This document shows positions 42,665-53,056 of a stretch of 64,000 nucleotides of DNA, piece after piece. Numbering within the stretch: position 1 is the first letter of the stretch; each line of letters starts with the position of its first letter. The translations under genes and the position numbers were made by a program. The stretch is from Lachnospiraceae bacterium (GTDB lineage Bacteria; Bacillota; Clostridia; Lachnospirales; Lachnospiraceae). The notes under the pieces were generated by a model that saw nothing but the letters and a program-made list of their open reading frames with translations, was not told the DNA's origin and made no database searches. The stretch covers positions 1 through 64,000 of the forward strand of contig QXWV01000085.1 of the NCBI GenBank assembly GCA_009911195.1, read 5' to 3'.

Positions 42665-44428
42665 ATGAATATAAAACGTCGGAAAAAATTTAACCCTAAT
42701 TCCATTGCCGTAAAGTACTTCGTTGTAACATGTATTTTTATCATTGTGCCTATATTGGTTTTTTTCATATTGGCACAACGATTTAATACCGGTACTGTCC
42801 TTGAGCAGAAACGCCGTTCCGACCTTTCTACCTTAAACGCATTCGCTTCTTCCATCCGCGAATATATGAGTTCTATAGAAACTATTGCCAGCCTTATCAT
42901 ACATGATGAAGCCGTTTCGCATTTTATAAGCGATGCCTCCTCTTCTTCCGCAGTACATGGAAAAACTATATATAAAGAACTGGATTCTTCCTCGTGCCTC
43001 GCCCCCTTCTCCAGTATAAATACATCTATCCTGGCCACAGGGTTAACCGATGCTTCCGGCCTCTTCATTGGAGAACACAAGCTCAATCCTGACCGTCTCT
43101 CCTATTTTTTCCATGACTTCTTTACAAAAAATGGACCCATTTTGGAACCGGTCTGGACAAATACTTTTTCCATTGAATTCCAGGATACCGGCCAGGTAAA
43201 AAAAGTTCTTGCCCACTTAACCCCTATTACGGATAAAACGGGAAACATATCCGGCTATCTTGTACTGTTCCTGGACACCCTAAAATTCAGCGAACTGCTC
43301 ACCGCATATTCCGATGATATTTATGTGCTGGAAAATGTATATATTATCGGCAGTAAGCGGGAAGTGCCTGTCAATACCAGCCTTTACAGCTTCAGCCAGA
43401 TTAATTATGGGCTGCTTCTAAATGACAACTGCGTCATTATTGACCAGAAAGATGACTCCCTGGTGGTCACAACAAAGGTTTTCCCCCAGCTTGATTTCCG
43501 CCTGCTTTTGATTTCCTCCTACCGCGAATTGCGGAATAATTCTGCCATTGCCTATCCGAATTTGTTTACTGTTTTGATTTGGGGCATCTTTTTTGCAGTG
43601 GTTTCCTCCCTTATTATCGCCCGATTCCAGGCCAAGCCTATCTTTTATTTAATAGGCATCATGGAACATGTAAAAGAGGGGGATTTCCATATCCGTTTCC
43701 ACTCCAAGGCAAAAGATGAAATTTCTGAACTGGGGTTTACCTTTAACTCTCTTTTGGATAAAGTGCAGACCTTGATGGATGAGCAAAAAGAACACCAGAA
43801 ACGAAAACAAAAAATGGAAATGCAAATGCTTCAGGAACAGGTCAAACCCCATTTCCTCTACAATGTACTGGAAATGACCAGCAGCCTGATACGCTGCTCC
43901 CTGTATCAGGAGGCCATGGATACCTTGGAAAATCTGGCCAGTTTTTATCGTATCTCTTTAAATAATGGGTCAAATATTATAACGGTAAAAGATGAAATCC
44001 AGTTAGTGGAAAACTATCTCCACCTCCAGAAAATGCGATACATCGAATTTATGGATTACATGGTGGCCTTTAGCCCCAATATTTACGATTATTCTGTTCC
44101 CAAACTTACCCTCCAGCCCCTGGTGGAAAACGCAATCTATCATGGCATAAAAGAAAAAGGGGAAACCGGCATCCTCTGTGTAGCCGGTTATCTGGATAAC
44201 CAACGGGTTGTATTTGAAATCTATGATACGGGAACCGGGATTTCACCCCAGAAAATAAAAGAACTGGAGGATGCCGTTGCCGCCGAAACGGATATAAGCA
44301 ACCATTTCGGCCTGGCCAGCGTGGTCAAGCGGCTGAACATCCATTATAACAATCAGGCAAAGCTGCTCATCGAAAGCAAGCTATCCGAGTATACATGTGT
44401 TACCGTGTCCTTTCCGGCCGAAAAATAA
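42665..44428 (+). CDS. YesM-type sensor histidine kinase
   Basis: 587 residues: TM1 about 18-38, a large extracytoplasmic sensor region, TM2 about 300-320, HAMP, then the His_kinase domain with the phosphoacceptor in KPHFLYN and a HATPase domain (LQPLVENAIYHGI). Such kinases sense extracellular sugars or the sugar-loaded binding protein and act with AraC-type regulators. ATG after AAAGGAG. First of two plus-strand genes divergent from the ABC operon. Confidence 0.92.
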   Translation: MNIKRRKKFNPNSIAVKYFVVTCIFIIVPILVFFILAQRFNTGTVLEQKRRSDLSTLNAFASSIREYMSSIETIASLIIHDEAVSHFISDASSSSAVHGKTIYKELDSSSCLAPFSSINTSILATGLTDASGLFIGEHKLNPDRLSYFFHDFFTKNGPILEPVWTNTFSIEFQDTGQVKKVLAHLTPITDKTGNISGYLVLFLDTLKFSELLTAYSDDIYVLENVYIIGSKREVPVNTSLYSFSQINYGLLLNDNCVIIDQKDDSLVVTTKVFPQLDFRLLLISSYRELRNNSAIAYPNLFTVLIWGIFFAVVSSLIIARFQAKPIFYLIGIMEHVKEGDFHIRFHSKAKDEISELGFTFNSLLDKVQTLMDEQKEHQKRKQKMEMQMLQEQVKPHFLYNVLEMTSSLIRCSLYQEAMDTLENLASFYRISLNNGSNIITVKDEIQLVENYLHLQKMRYIEFMDYMVAFSPNIYDYSVPKLTLQPLVENAIYHGIKEKGETGILCVAGYLDNQRVVFEIYDTGTGISPQKIKELEDAVAAETDISNHFGLASVVKRLNIHYNNQAKLLIESKLSEYTCVTVSFPAEK

Positions 44429-44513
44429 AATGGCAGTGTCAGAATATTCAGCAAGTTTATCGGTTTCGCAATTACCTAAATCTATGTACTTTGAAAGGAG
44501 TATGATTATAAAT

Positions 44514-46061
44514 ATGTTAAATGTATTTCTTGTCGATGATGAATATTTTGAGCGAACGGCTCTAAAAAAACATGTTCCATGGGAAGAGAATGGCTTCCGG
44601 GTAGTTGGGGAGGCCAACAATGGGAAAACTGCCTATCGGATGATTTCGGAGCTTTCCCCCGATATTGCCATCGTGGATATCAACATTCCCGGCTACAGCG
44701 GGCTGGAGTTGATTGAAAAGCTCTGCCAGGAACATATTTCCTGCCGGTATGTCATCCTTACCGGCTATGATACCTTTTCCTATGCACAAAAAGCTTTGAA
44801 GCTGGGCGTCCATGACTATATTTTAAAGCCGATTAACTACGGCTTATTTGTACAGTCCTTGAATGAGCTTAAAGAAGAGATTAACAGGCAGCATATGCTG
44901 TCCGGGAAGCTCAGCCATCTTCAGCAGGAAAATGAAAACCTGTTTTTGGAAAGATGTTATAATGACCTTGTGAACTGCAACTTTACCACCGGCAGCCTAT
45001 CCGGCTATGACAGCTCCCTGGCAAAGCGTTTCCAGCTTAACTATCCCGCCTACGGGGTAATTGTCTTCGATTTTCCAAGCCTGCCCGAACACGCTTTATT
45101 GCGCCGCCTTCAGGATAAGCTGAAAAAACATTTTACAAGCATCCCCTTCGTCTGCTTTCTGGATGTGAAAAAACGCATTTTCCTTATCACCGATTCTTCC
45201 GATGAAGAAGCCTTTTCTTCGGCAGCCCAAAGCTTTCACCGTTTTTTGCAGTCTGAAATCCCGGAGGTAATCGGCGGCGCCGGCCTGTCCTATCCCATTT
45301 TGGACCAGTTGTACTTATCCTATAACGAAGCCTGCATTGCTTTAAAAAACCATTCCCTCATAGGGGAAAAATTTATTTTTTACAAAAGCCTCCCTTCTTC
45401 GCCTGGAGCAAGCCTTGAATCCAAAGTGCGGAATCAATTGCGTTTTTTGCTGTTAAACCGTTCTTATGACAGAATCCGGCCTTTTCTGTCCGAGCTCTAT
45501 GATAACCTTATGCAGCAAAAAGTTACCTTTGACTGCATCGCTTTGCAGACAATGGAACTGACCGGCCTTCTGACTGAAATTTTAAGCGGCCAGGCCGCCA
45601 CCCCCATTTCCGTATTGGATACGGACAGCAATATACTGGATACCATTGGTTCTATGAAGGATATTAGCGAGATTAAAGAATGGCTGATAGAACTTTACCT
45701 GAAATCGCTGGAAAAAGTTAATGATAAAGCGTCTGATTTTTCCGACACAACTATTTGTATTGAAAAATACATTGTCGAACACCTCTCAGACCCGGAACTG
45801 TCCATCGCGAAAATTGCTTCAGGGCTTTATCTGAATTACAGCTATATCTGCTACCGGTTCAAGCAGGATAAAAACATGACCATCAATGATTTCATCAACC
45901 AGGCCCGCATTGAAAAAGCTGTATCCATGTTCCATGAGCATATCGATAATATCAGCTATGTGGCGGAGCAGACCGGGTTTAATAATGCGGGGTATTTTAG
46001 CAAGAAATTTAAAAAGGCTACCGGGCTGTCTCCCAGCGAATACATCAAAACCATCCTTTAG
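44514..46061 (+). CDS. YesN-type response regulator with AraC DNA-binding domain
   Basis: 515 residues: receiver domain (phosphoacceptor Asp55 in AIVDINIPG), a long middle region, and a C-terminal AraC/XylS double helix-turn-helix (about 415-513; SIAKIASGLYLNYSYICYRF and VAEQTGFNNAGYFSKKFK). Likely activator of the neighbouring ABC operon and GH116 gene. ATG codons at 44502 and 44514 are both possible: GGAG lies one base from the first and 13 from the second. Confidence 0.92.
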   Translation: MLNVFLVDDEYFERTALKKHVPWEENGFRVVGEANNGKTAYRMISELSPDIAIVDINIPGYSGLELIEKLCQEHISCRYVILTGYDTFSYAQKALKLGVHDYILKPINYGLFVQSLNELKEEINRQHMLSGKLSHLQQENENLFLERCYNDLVNCNFTTGSLSGYDSSLAKRFQLNYPAYGVIVFDFPSLPEHALLRRLQDKLKKHFTSIPFVCFLDVKKRIFLITDSSDEEAFSSAAQSFHRFLQSEIPEVIGGAGLSYPILDQLYLSYNEACIALKNHSLIGEKFIFYKSLPSSPGASLESKVRNQLRFLLLNRSYDRIRPFLSELYDNLMQQKVTFDCIALQTMELTGLLTEILSGQAATPISVLDTDSNILDTIGSMKDISEIKEWLIELYLKSLEKVNDKASDFSDTTICIEKYIVEHLSDPELSIAKIASGLYLNYSYICYRFKQDKNMTINDFINQARIEKAVSMFHEHIDNISYVAEQTGFNNAGYFSKKFKKATGLSPSEYIKTIL

Positions 46062-46094
46062 TACTCCGTATCCGAAATCCCTGTATATTAGTAG

Positions 46095-46205
46095 GGCTGT
46101 CGGGAAATGCCAGATTTATGACAAAAATTTCAAAGGAGGGGCAGTGACCTGCACACGTCACCGTCCCTCCTCCGATTTTGTTGGACTATCTATTTCCCGA
46201 CAGCC
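46095..46205. terminator. Large two-level foldback between convergent genes
   Basis: Outer arms GGCTGTCGGGAAAT (46095-46108) and ATTTCCCGACAGCC (46192-46205) are perfect complements; inside is a second hairpin with GGAGGGGCAGTGAC and GTCACCGTCCCTCC. The plus strand continues TCTTTTAAC. It probably terminates the yesN-type and GH116 transcripts, but its size is unusual and it could be a small foldback repeat. Confidence 0.55.
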
Positions 46206-46209
46206 TCTT

Positions 46210-48810
46210 TTAACAAATTACCAGGCTGTCGCCCTCTTTTAATTCCTCTGCCTTCTCCAGAACAATTTCGTTTTCCACTGTGAAACCCAGTTTTTCCCCG
46301 TTTTTTGCTACCTCTCTTACTTCCTTTAAATCAAAATCAAGATACTGTACCGCCAAAGTTCCATACAGCACTTTCAATTCTATTCCCTCTTTCGAGAAAA
46401 CCACCTCGCCGAAGCCGGAATCTGCGGACCAGAAATATCTGCCCTCCCCTTCATGCAGGGGGTGGAATCCGATTCTATAATGATAAAGGTCGAAAACAAA
46501 GCCGCTGTAGACAAGGAGGAGCGCATAGCTGGCCATAGAGCGGGCATAGTTGCTTCCGCATTCCATTTCATTCCATGGATTCCTCTTTTCGCCATCATAT
46601 CTATCCCTCACTGCCCTGACGCACTGAAGCCCTTCCTGCTCTAATCCGTGCAGAATCATGTGGCTTGCCGCCTGATATTCAAAGCCATGCATGGTTTCCT
46701 CCGCATAAGGCACGGATATCCAAGGTTTTTTCTTCCCTTCCGGATAAGCGCAAATGATAGTTCCCTGCTCCCCATTCATCCCATATACCCTGCATGGGTT
46801 TACATGCTCCCGCATATTCCTCACAAAGTTGTTTTCATAGATACACCGGAGGGCGGAGGATACTTTTTCCTTATCGAAAATTTCACCCAGATTCAACAAA
46901 TCCGCATGCCACTGCCCAAGCACCTGGTCGATGGCACAGCCTTCGGCAATCTGGTATTTCATTTCCTGTGCCTCTTCATTCCAATAACTGGCCACAGAGC
47001 TGGCGCCATGCATACTTTGCCCGTTATTGAAGTTCTCCAGAATCTCTTTATCTTTCAAATCTACGTTCTGATAAAAATACTCCCCGTTAAAAAGGGTGGT
47101 ATTCAACTGCTTCTTACCTTTTTCAAACACCTCCAGATATTCCTGCTCCGCCGAAGTATCCCCCAGAACCTTTGCCAATTTTGCAGCAGCTAAAACTCCG
47201 CCCAGGTACATACCGCTCAGCCAGGAATTAGGGCCGAAGAGCTCCATATCCAAAGTATGATGCTGCCGTCCTTCCATAATGCCGTCTTTATCCCTGTCCC
47301 AGCAGTCCGAATTTTCCGTACTCCAGGCAAATTCCACGCTCCGTTTTACCTCCGGCCAGATGCCTTTTAGCCATTCTACATCGCCGGAAAGCAGAAATTC
47401 CCTATATACCCGCAAGACAGTGCCATACTGTCCGTCCACTGCCGGACGATGGTTGGTAGGGCCTATTCCAATCGGCAACTGCAAACGGAATCCCATTCCC
47501 CCGTCATCCTGCATGGAATATGTATACTCCAGCTTTCTGGCGCTCCTTTCCAGCTTCGGGAACAAAAATGCCGGGGCATAAACGTAGGACCATACGTGGG
47601 TACATGTTCCTTCACAGGAACCCAGATTTTCATGCACACCTTCAAAGGCGTAAAATGAACCGTCCTCCAGCCGCAGGCAGGTTGGGGATTTAAGGATGGA
47701 GATATTTGCCGTTACCGCCTCTAACGCTTCCTGCGGAAGTGAAGAACGGAAAATTGCCTCCTGGTATCTCCTGGTATACATCAGCAGTTCGCTGAATTTT
47801 CCCAGCCCATATAATGCGCTTTCTTTGGATGTTTCAAAAAGTGTGGCATAATAGTTTTTCCACTTTTTGCTTCTTCTTTCTTCCAATTCTTCTTTCGACA
47901 GCCCTAAATGGGTAATATCCCAGAAATTATTCATATAAGGGTTTGACCAGGAAAGAAGGAAACGGACGCTCTTCGTCTCCCCCGGCTCCACTGCTACCCG
48001 GGCTGCCAACGTAGCAGTATCCGAAATGTTATCCGAGTCCGGGTTCGTCCTATCCGTTTCATAACGCCGGTTTTTCAATGCCCCATAAGAAGAAAACTCG
48101 TTCCAGAAAACGGCCGAATTATCGAACCACCTTCCCCGAAACCAATATTCCTGGAAGCTCACATCCGGGCTGTCCGTAGCGATGGTCAAATCTCCGTATC
48201 CCACTGCATCCCGCTGTCCGGTGTTTCCAAGGAAAATATAATGTTTTCCGTCCTCCTGCCCATAGTGGTGGCTGGTGTTGGTACGGCAGTAAAAATTGCT
48301 GCAGGATAAGGCTACCGTATAATATAATTTTTTCTGCGTTGTATTGGTAATCTCCATTTCAAAAAAAGCCCCGGGAATGGAACTGTCATCCTCGTTGGTC
48401 GGAATCAACGGGTTAAATGCAGTCATTTGTACTGCTCCCGGAAACTTATCATGTGCAAATTCCAGCCGTGCTATCGGGTATTCCCCATGGAATGCCATAT
48501 GTTCAAAATGGGGAAAACCTGCCATTGTCCCCCTGTCCGGCCCAAAACCATATCCGGTATAAATGGGCCGTCCGGTGCAGCCTACATAATCCCTGTACAT
48601 ATCCCCCTGCAAAACCCTGCAGTCCAGCACTTCTTTTTCATCCTCTGCCTTTATGGCAAAATGGGTGAATTCCCCTGTTGTGTTTTTATTGGGCCTGCTC
48701 TTGATTTCAATATCCCTGAATCCGCCATTCCCTGCCAGCCCTATACAGCCTGTGCCAATCCCTCCCAGGGGAAATGAAATTTCCCTGGTTTTTATTCCAC
48801 TGTACTCCAT
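46210..48810 (-). CDS. GH116-type glycoside hydrolase (beta-glucosidase/xylosidase/GBA2-like)
   Basis: 866 residues, cytoplasmic. N-terminal beta-sandwich begins with the family pattern PLGGIGTGCIGLAGNGGFRDIEI, and the C-terminal (alpha/alpha)6 barrel holds the catalytic residues, with candidates in GTCTHVWSYVYAPAFLFP and HHTLDMELFGPNSWLSGMYLG, the latter matching the region of the acid/base Asp in GH116. It removes beta-linked glucose, xylose or GlcNAc from glycosides or glycolipids. It probably degrades the substrate imported by the adjacent ABC system. ATG after AAAGGAG. Confidence 0.85.
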   Translation of the reverse strand: MEYSGIKTREISFPLGGIGTGCIGLAGNGGFRDIEIKSRPNKNTTGEFTHFAIKAEDEKEVLDCRVLQGDMYRDYVGCTGRPIYTGYGFGPDRGTMAGFPHFEHMAFHGEYPIARLEFAHDKFPGAVQMTAFNPLIPTNEDDSSIPGAFFEMEITNTTQKKLYYTVALSCSNFYCRTNTSHHYGQEDGKHYIFLGNTGQRDAVGYGDLTIATDSPDVSFQEYWFRGRWFDNSAVFWNEFSSYGALKNRRYETDRTNPDSDNISDTATLAARVAVEPGETKSVRFLLSWSNPYMNNFWDITHLGLSKEELEERRSKKWKNYYATLFETSKESALYGLGKFSELLMYTRRYQEAIFRSSLPQEALEAVTANISILKSPTCLRLEDGSFYAFEGVHENLGSCEGTCTHVWSYVYAPAFLFPKLERSARKLEYTYSMQDDGGMGFRLQLPIGIGPTNHRPAVDGQYGTVLRVYREFLLSGDVEWLKGIWPEVKRSVEFAWSTENSDCWDRDKDGIMEGRQHHTLDMELFGPNSWLSGMYLGGVLAAAKLAKVLGDTSAEQEYLEVFEKGKKQLNTTLFNGEYFYQNVDLKDKEILENFNNGQSMHGASSVASYWNEEAQEMKYQIAEGCAIDQVLGQWHADLLNLGEIFDKEKVSSALRCIYENNFVRNMREHVNPCRVYGMNGEQGTIICAYPEGKKKPWISVPYAEETMHGFEYQAASHMILHGLEQEGLQCVRAVRDRYDGEKRNPWNEMECGSNYARSMASYALLLVYSGFVFDLYHYRIGFHPLHEGEGRYFWSADSGFGEVVFSKEGIELKVLYGTLAVQYLDFDLKEVREVAKNGEKLGFTVENEIVLEKAEELKEGDSLVIC

Positions 48811-49037
48811 AAATCTTTCTCCTTTCTTCCATTGCCGATTTTACCGATTCCATAATTGTCCGGCCATTTTCCGAAATCTAATTTCAAGATATGCTTTCAT
48901 CTTATTATCGTCGGCCATTCCCGTAAAGAAAGAATTCGTGGGTGTCTGGTAATATTCTCGCTTTTTCCTTGTCCGTTGACACAGGAGGCTGATTGAACAT
49001 TTATTTTCAGTGGTTGGATAGCGAGGCAGGCATTTCA

Positions 49038-49721
49038 TTACCTTGTGGGCATCTGAAATCCCACAAGTGCCCTGTTTAGATAGTCATTAAAAGGTTTCAT
49101 GATGCGAAAAAGTTCTGCTGCCCTTGCAAGAAATGCTTCCGCATCGTTCAGTTCTTCATCTTTCAACGAATACTCTAAATACCAACTTTTAAATTTTAAA
49201 AATTCCGCTTGCCGGTGTCCTTTCTCATATCCCGCAGGAACATTCTTTAATGCCGTTCCCCGTACAGTAAAATATTTTTTGAATTCTGGTTCATGGATAA
49301 TTCTTTCCCATTCTTCGCCATTTTGCACAATATAATCCCGTATCATTGTTGTTGCGTCTTTGAACATGTCTGCAAACAAACCGCCACCTAAGAAGGATTG
49401 GTTACCGGGCTTTATCATAAGATAATATCCAACGGGAACAGGCAGCTTCCCTTTCGCAGAAATATGGGCGCGGAATGCAGGGTTATAAGGCGATTTGTCA
49501 TGGCTAAAGCGGGTATCCCTTACCATTTTAAACGTAAGGTCTTTCGGATTATTATGTAAAATGCTGCTATCGAACTTTCCAATTTCCAACATTAACGCCT
49601 GCAACAGCCCTTCAAACTCAGCATTTGCTTTTTTGTAATCTTCCTTGTTCGCATGATACCATTCACGGTTGTTATTCATGCCCAACGCCGATAAGTAATC
49701 TATAATTAACTGTGTATTCAT
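49038..49721 (-). CDS. DUF2461 family protein
   Basis: 227 residues matching the DUF2461 family: NNNREWYHANKEDYKKA near the N-terminus, FKMVRDTRFSHDKSPYNPAFRAH, YYLMIKPG, and GGGLFADMF. Function unknown. It follows the sigma-factor gene by 15 nt and is probably co-transcribed, hence perhaps expressed with it under the same stress. Confidence 0.88.
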   Translation of the reverse strand: MNTQLIIDYLSALGMNNNREWYHANKEDYKKANAEFEGLLQALMLEIGKFDSSILHNNPKDLTFKMVRDTRFSHDKSPYNPAFRAHISAKGKLPVPVGYYLMIKPGNQSFLGGGLFADMFKDATTMIRDYIVQNGEEWERIIHEPEFKKYFTVRGTALKNVPAGYEKGHRQAEFLKFKSWYLEYSLKDEELNDAEAFLARAAELFRIMKPFNDYLNRALVGFQMPTR

Positions 49722-49736
49722 AATCTGTCATCTCCT

Positions 49737-50588
49737 TTACGAATTTTTAATAATGGAAAGCTGCGTAGAATCTAAAAATTCCTGTATCATATTTTTCGTA
49801 CGCTCCGGCGACTGGTAAGGCTTGCAAAATGAAAAATCTTGTGACAAATCGTCAATATCTTCCATGGCGCTTTTCACATCCAGCATAGTCTTAATAGGAA
49901 TTTCTGTAGCTGTCATATAATCCAACTGCAAAGGATTTATTCTACGGTTTTGTATTGCATAGTTCACCCTGTCTTTACATTTACATCTGCCATTGCCATA
50001 TTCCCCGCAATACTGCCTAAGAAAGCCTGCCATTTTTTGGCGTATGCGGGAAAGGCGCTGCCGATATGCTTCCGGGGTCATTTCCAGAATATCCCCCGCA
50101 ATACGGCTGTCAATCTTAAACATTGTCCCCAATATGAAAATACATCTGCTTTCCGTATCAAGGCATTGCAGCATCACATTAGTACAAGACATTTTCAATT
50201 CCTCTGCTAAAATATCTTTCTCCACATTCTGCGTCAAATCCGGCACATCCTCCATTTTTCCGTTTTCGATGTCATCTCCATAATATTCAAAACTCAATGG
50301 GAAGTGGGCAAACATATGCTTTTTATAATTTTTCAGATGATTAACGGCAAGGCTGAATACCCATGTTGTAAATGAGCTGTCACCCCTAAAAGATGATAAA
50401 TGCGTAATCATTTTTAACAGAATATCCTGTGCAGCATCTTCCGCATCTGCAAATGTGCCAAGCATCCGCAGAGATAAGTTAAATACAATATCCTGTACAC
50501 TTATGATAAGCGTCTCAAGGGCTTTTTTATCCCCCGCTGTAGCTTTATCAATTAAAGCCTGTAATTCTTCATGCGTTTTTTTATCCAT
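49737..50588 (-). CDS. Sigma-70 family (ECF-like) RNA polymerase sigma factor
   Basis: 283 residues. Region 2 (about 25-90: DIVFNLSLRMLGTFADAEDAAQDILLK, SSFTTWVFSLAVNHLKN) and region 4 (about 130-190: DSRIAGDILEMTPEAYRQRLSRIR). The C-terminal extension of about 90 residues contains a Cys cluster YCGEYGNGRCKCK that may bind metal or sense redox; such extensions occur in some ECF groups. No anti-sigma gene is adjacent, consistent with control through the extension. Confidence 0.88.
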   Translation of the reverse strand: MDKKTHEELQALIDKATAGDKKALETLIISVQDIVFNLSLRMLGTFADAEDAAQDILLKMITHLSSFRGDSSFTTWVFSLAVNHLKNYKKHMFAHFPLSFEYYGDDIENGKMEDVPDLTQNVEKDILAEELKMSCTNVMLQCLDTESRCIFILGTMFKIDSRIAGDILEMTPEAYRQRLSRIRQKMAGFLRQYCGEYGNGRCKCKDRVNYAIQNRRINPLQLDYMTATEIPIKTMLDVKSAMEDIDDLSQDFSFCKPYQSPERTKNMIQEFLDSTQLSIIKNS

Positions 50589-50965
50589 AAATTTTTACCT
50601 CCTACCTAATTAGACAACTCTCCCGTTTCCGTGTGACAGAAAATATTTATTTTTTTATAACAAATGACAGATAATCCATAGACTACCTGTCATATAAAAA
50701 TAAACTGTACACAATTTTCCACTAATTCTTTTTTACAGCGTTCCCTTTGCAAATATATCATAGTATTATAGTCGCATAATAGCCTTCCCTGCCTGCTTTG
50801 TCAAGATAGTTCCATTAAAATCCTTCTTCCTTCCTAATACTGGTAAAACAGATGGAAATTTCTAAAAAGATATGATAGACTATGAATACGGTTTATTATC
50901 AGCTATACAAAATTCTGCTGACAAATAGAGAATATATGACTTGAAGTTCGGGGAGAAAAGCAGAA
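50589..50965. other. Intergenic region between divergent sigma-factor and hybrid-kinase genes
   Basis: A 377-nt A+T-rich region without a gene. It must hold both promoters. The only structured feature I see is an inverted repeat TGACAG (50665-50670) with CTGTCA (50687-50692), 16 nt apart, close to the sigma-factor gene. Confidence 0.5.
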
Positions 50966-53056
50966 ATGAAAAAAGAAAATAAACACATCCTGCCAGTTCT
51001 CATAATTGTAGTTGCTGTATTAGCAATTTTATCAATTATTATTTTTACACTGGAAAATCAGAAAAACATTACAAGCAACAATAGGGAATATCTGCGCGAT
51101 AATACCAGCCAAATGGCCGCCCTTATAGATGATTCCCTTTTGCACGGATTAACAAATATTCAGATGCTAAGCAATTTAGTCGGAGAAATACTTACATCTC
51201 CAGAGGTTGATATTGTTACCTTACAGCGCATTTTAGATGATTCTATTTTTGATTTCATTGAGTTTGCTGATAAAGAAGGAATAAACCACAATACAACTGG
51301 CGGCATTTCAGTGGCAAGTGACCGTCAGTATTATCTGAATGCCATGCAGGGGAAATCTGGAATAGAACTGATATTTAATTCCCGCGCAACAAATGAGACT
51401 CTATTAATGTTCTATTCCCCCGTCTATTACGAAGGCGAAATTATCGGCTCACTGATTGGAGCTTATGAAGGAACAAATCAATTGGACAAACTTTTGACAA
51501 TGGAAGTGTTTGGCTATATTGCAGAGGCGTACTTGTGCAATGAAGATGGAGTCATAATTTCAAGTAATCAAGATATAGATACAACAAAAGAGCTTTCCAT
51601 AGAAAAGATACTTGGTCCGCGCATTTTGGGAAATTCCAGCACTGCCAGTTTAATCTATGAAAACGAAACGATTTTGATGCCATTAGCCGACAATGAAACC
51701 GGAGCCTGTATTATGGGGCTTGAAAATGATGACTGGTATATTATTCAGATTTTCCCAGAAGAAGTTAACGAAATAATGATATCGAGTACAAATTTTATCG
51801 GTATCGTATTAGCTGCATTTCTTGTAGCTATTCTGCTTATACTTCTGGCATTTACTTACTCTATCTTAACCAAATCTAAAATGGAGACTCAAAAGGCGCT
51901 TGTTAAAGCGGAGAATGCCAGCAGGGCAAAGACGGATTTTCTGTTTAATATGAGCCATGATATCCGGACTCCAATGAATGCTATAACCGGCTTCCTGCGT
52001 TTACTGGATAAGCAGCAGGAAGATGGGGCAAAGCGTAAAGAATATATACATAAAATCGGTGCTGCCAGTGAAATCCTTCTGTCAATTATCAATAATGTTC
52101 TTGAAATGTCCAAAATTGAAAGCGGAAAGGCTGTTTTGAATGAGACTGCATGGAATATTGAACAATTGTTCCATTCAATGTATTCCTTGTTCGCCGCACA
52201 TATGCAAGCCCAAAATATCACTTTTGAAAAAAGTGTGGATATACAGCACCCTTTTGTATGGTGTGATACGGCTAAGGTTCAAGAGGTCTATCTCAATATT
52301 CTGAGCAATGCATATAAATATACTTCAAACGGCGGAAAAGTAACGATGCGTTTGACGGAGCTTCCATCGAATAAAGAAGGGTATTCTTTTTTCAAAACAG
52401 AAATTGAAGATAACGGTATTGGAATTTCCAAGGATTTTATTCCCCATCTTTTTGAAGATTTTTCAAGGGAGCAGAATACAACGCATAGCAAGATTGCCGG
52501 TACCGGACTTGGAATGTCCATTGCAAAGAAACTTACTGAACTGATGAACGGTTCCATTGAAGTGGAAAGCGAAACCGGAAAAGGCACAAAGTTTACAGTC
52601 ATTATGGCATATCGCATTGCATCGGAAGAGGATTTTTCAGGCAGAAAAACAGATGATGAAATGGCTATCAATTTTTCGGGAAAAAGGATTTTACTTGCCG
52701 AAGATAATGATTTGAATGCCGAGATTGCAATAGAACTATTGAGCGAAATGGGATTGGAAATCGAAAGGGCTGAAGACGGGGCGATTTGTATTGATATGAT
52801 GGAACAGGCTAAAGAAGGATATTATGACCTGATACTTATGGATATCCAAATGCCAAATGTAAATGGATATCAGGCGGCTGAGGCCATTCGTAAAATGGAT
52901 AATCTGTCAAAGGCAAGCATACCCATTGTTGCTATGACGGCAAATGCTTTTGAGGAAGATAGGAAAAACGCTTATGCGGCCGGAATGGACGCTCATTTGG
53001 GAAAGCCGATTGATATTCAAAAGTTGATGGAGACCTTGGGGAATCTTTTATGTTAA
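50966..53056 (+). CDS. Hybrid sensor histidine kinase with C-terminal receiver
   Basis: 696 residues: TM1 (about 8-28), an extracytoplasmic double-Cache-like sensor domain (about 40-270), TM2 (about 273-297), HisKA with FNMSHDIRTPMNAITGF, HATPase (NAYKYTSNGG, GIGISKDF, GTGLGMSIAKKL), then a receiver (about 573-693, phosphoacceptor Asp in LILMDIQMP). Cache domains usually bind small extracellular ligands. No Hpt domain or partner regulator is adjacent. ATG after GGGGAG. Confidence 0.92.
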   Translation: MKKENKHILPVLIIVVAVLAILSIIIFTLENQKNITSNNREYLRDNTSQMAALIDDSLLHGLTNIQMLSNLVGEILTSPEVDIVTLQRILDDSIFDFIEFADKEGINHNTTGGISVASDRQYYLNAMQGKSGIELIFNSRATNETLLMFYSPVYYEGEIIGSLIGAYEGTNQLDKLLTMEVFGYIAEAYLCNEDGVIISSNQDIDTTKELSIEKILGPRILGNSSTASLIYENETILMPLADNETGACIMGLENDDWYIIQIFPEEVNEIMISSTNFIGIVLAAFLVAILLILLAFTYSILTKSKMETQKALVKAENASRAKTDFLFNMSHDIRTPMNAITGFLRLLDKQQEDGAKRKEYIHKIGAASEILLSIINNVLEMSKIESGKAVLNETAWNIEQLFHSMYSLFAAHMQAQNITFEKSVDIQHPFVWCDTAKVQEVYLNILSNAYKYTSNGGKVTMRLTELPSNKEGYSFFKTEIEDNGIGISKDFIPHLFEDFSREQNTTHSKIAGTGLGMSIAKKLTELMNGSIEVESETGKGTKFTVIMAYRIASEEDFSGRKTDDEMAINFSGKRILLAEDNDLNAEIAIELLSEMGLEIERAEDGAICIDMMEQAKEGYYDLILMDIQMPNVNGYQAAEAIRKMDNLSKASIPIVAMTANAFEEDRKNAYAAGMDAHLGKPIDIQKLMETLGNLLC

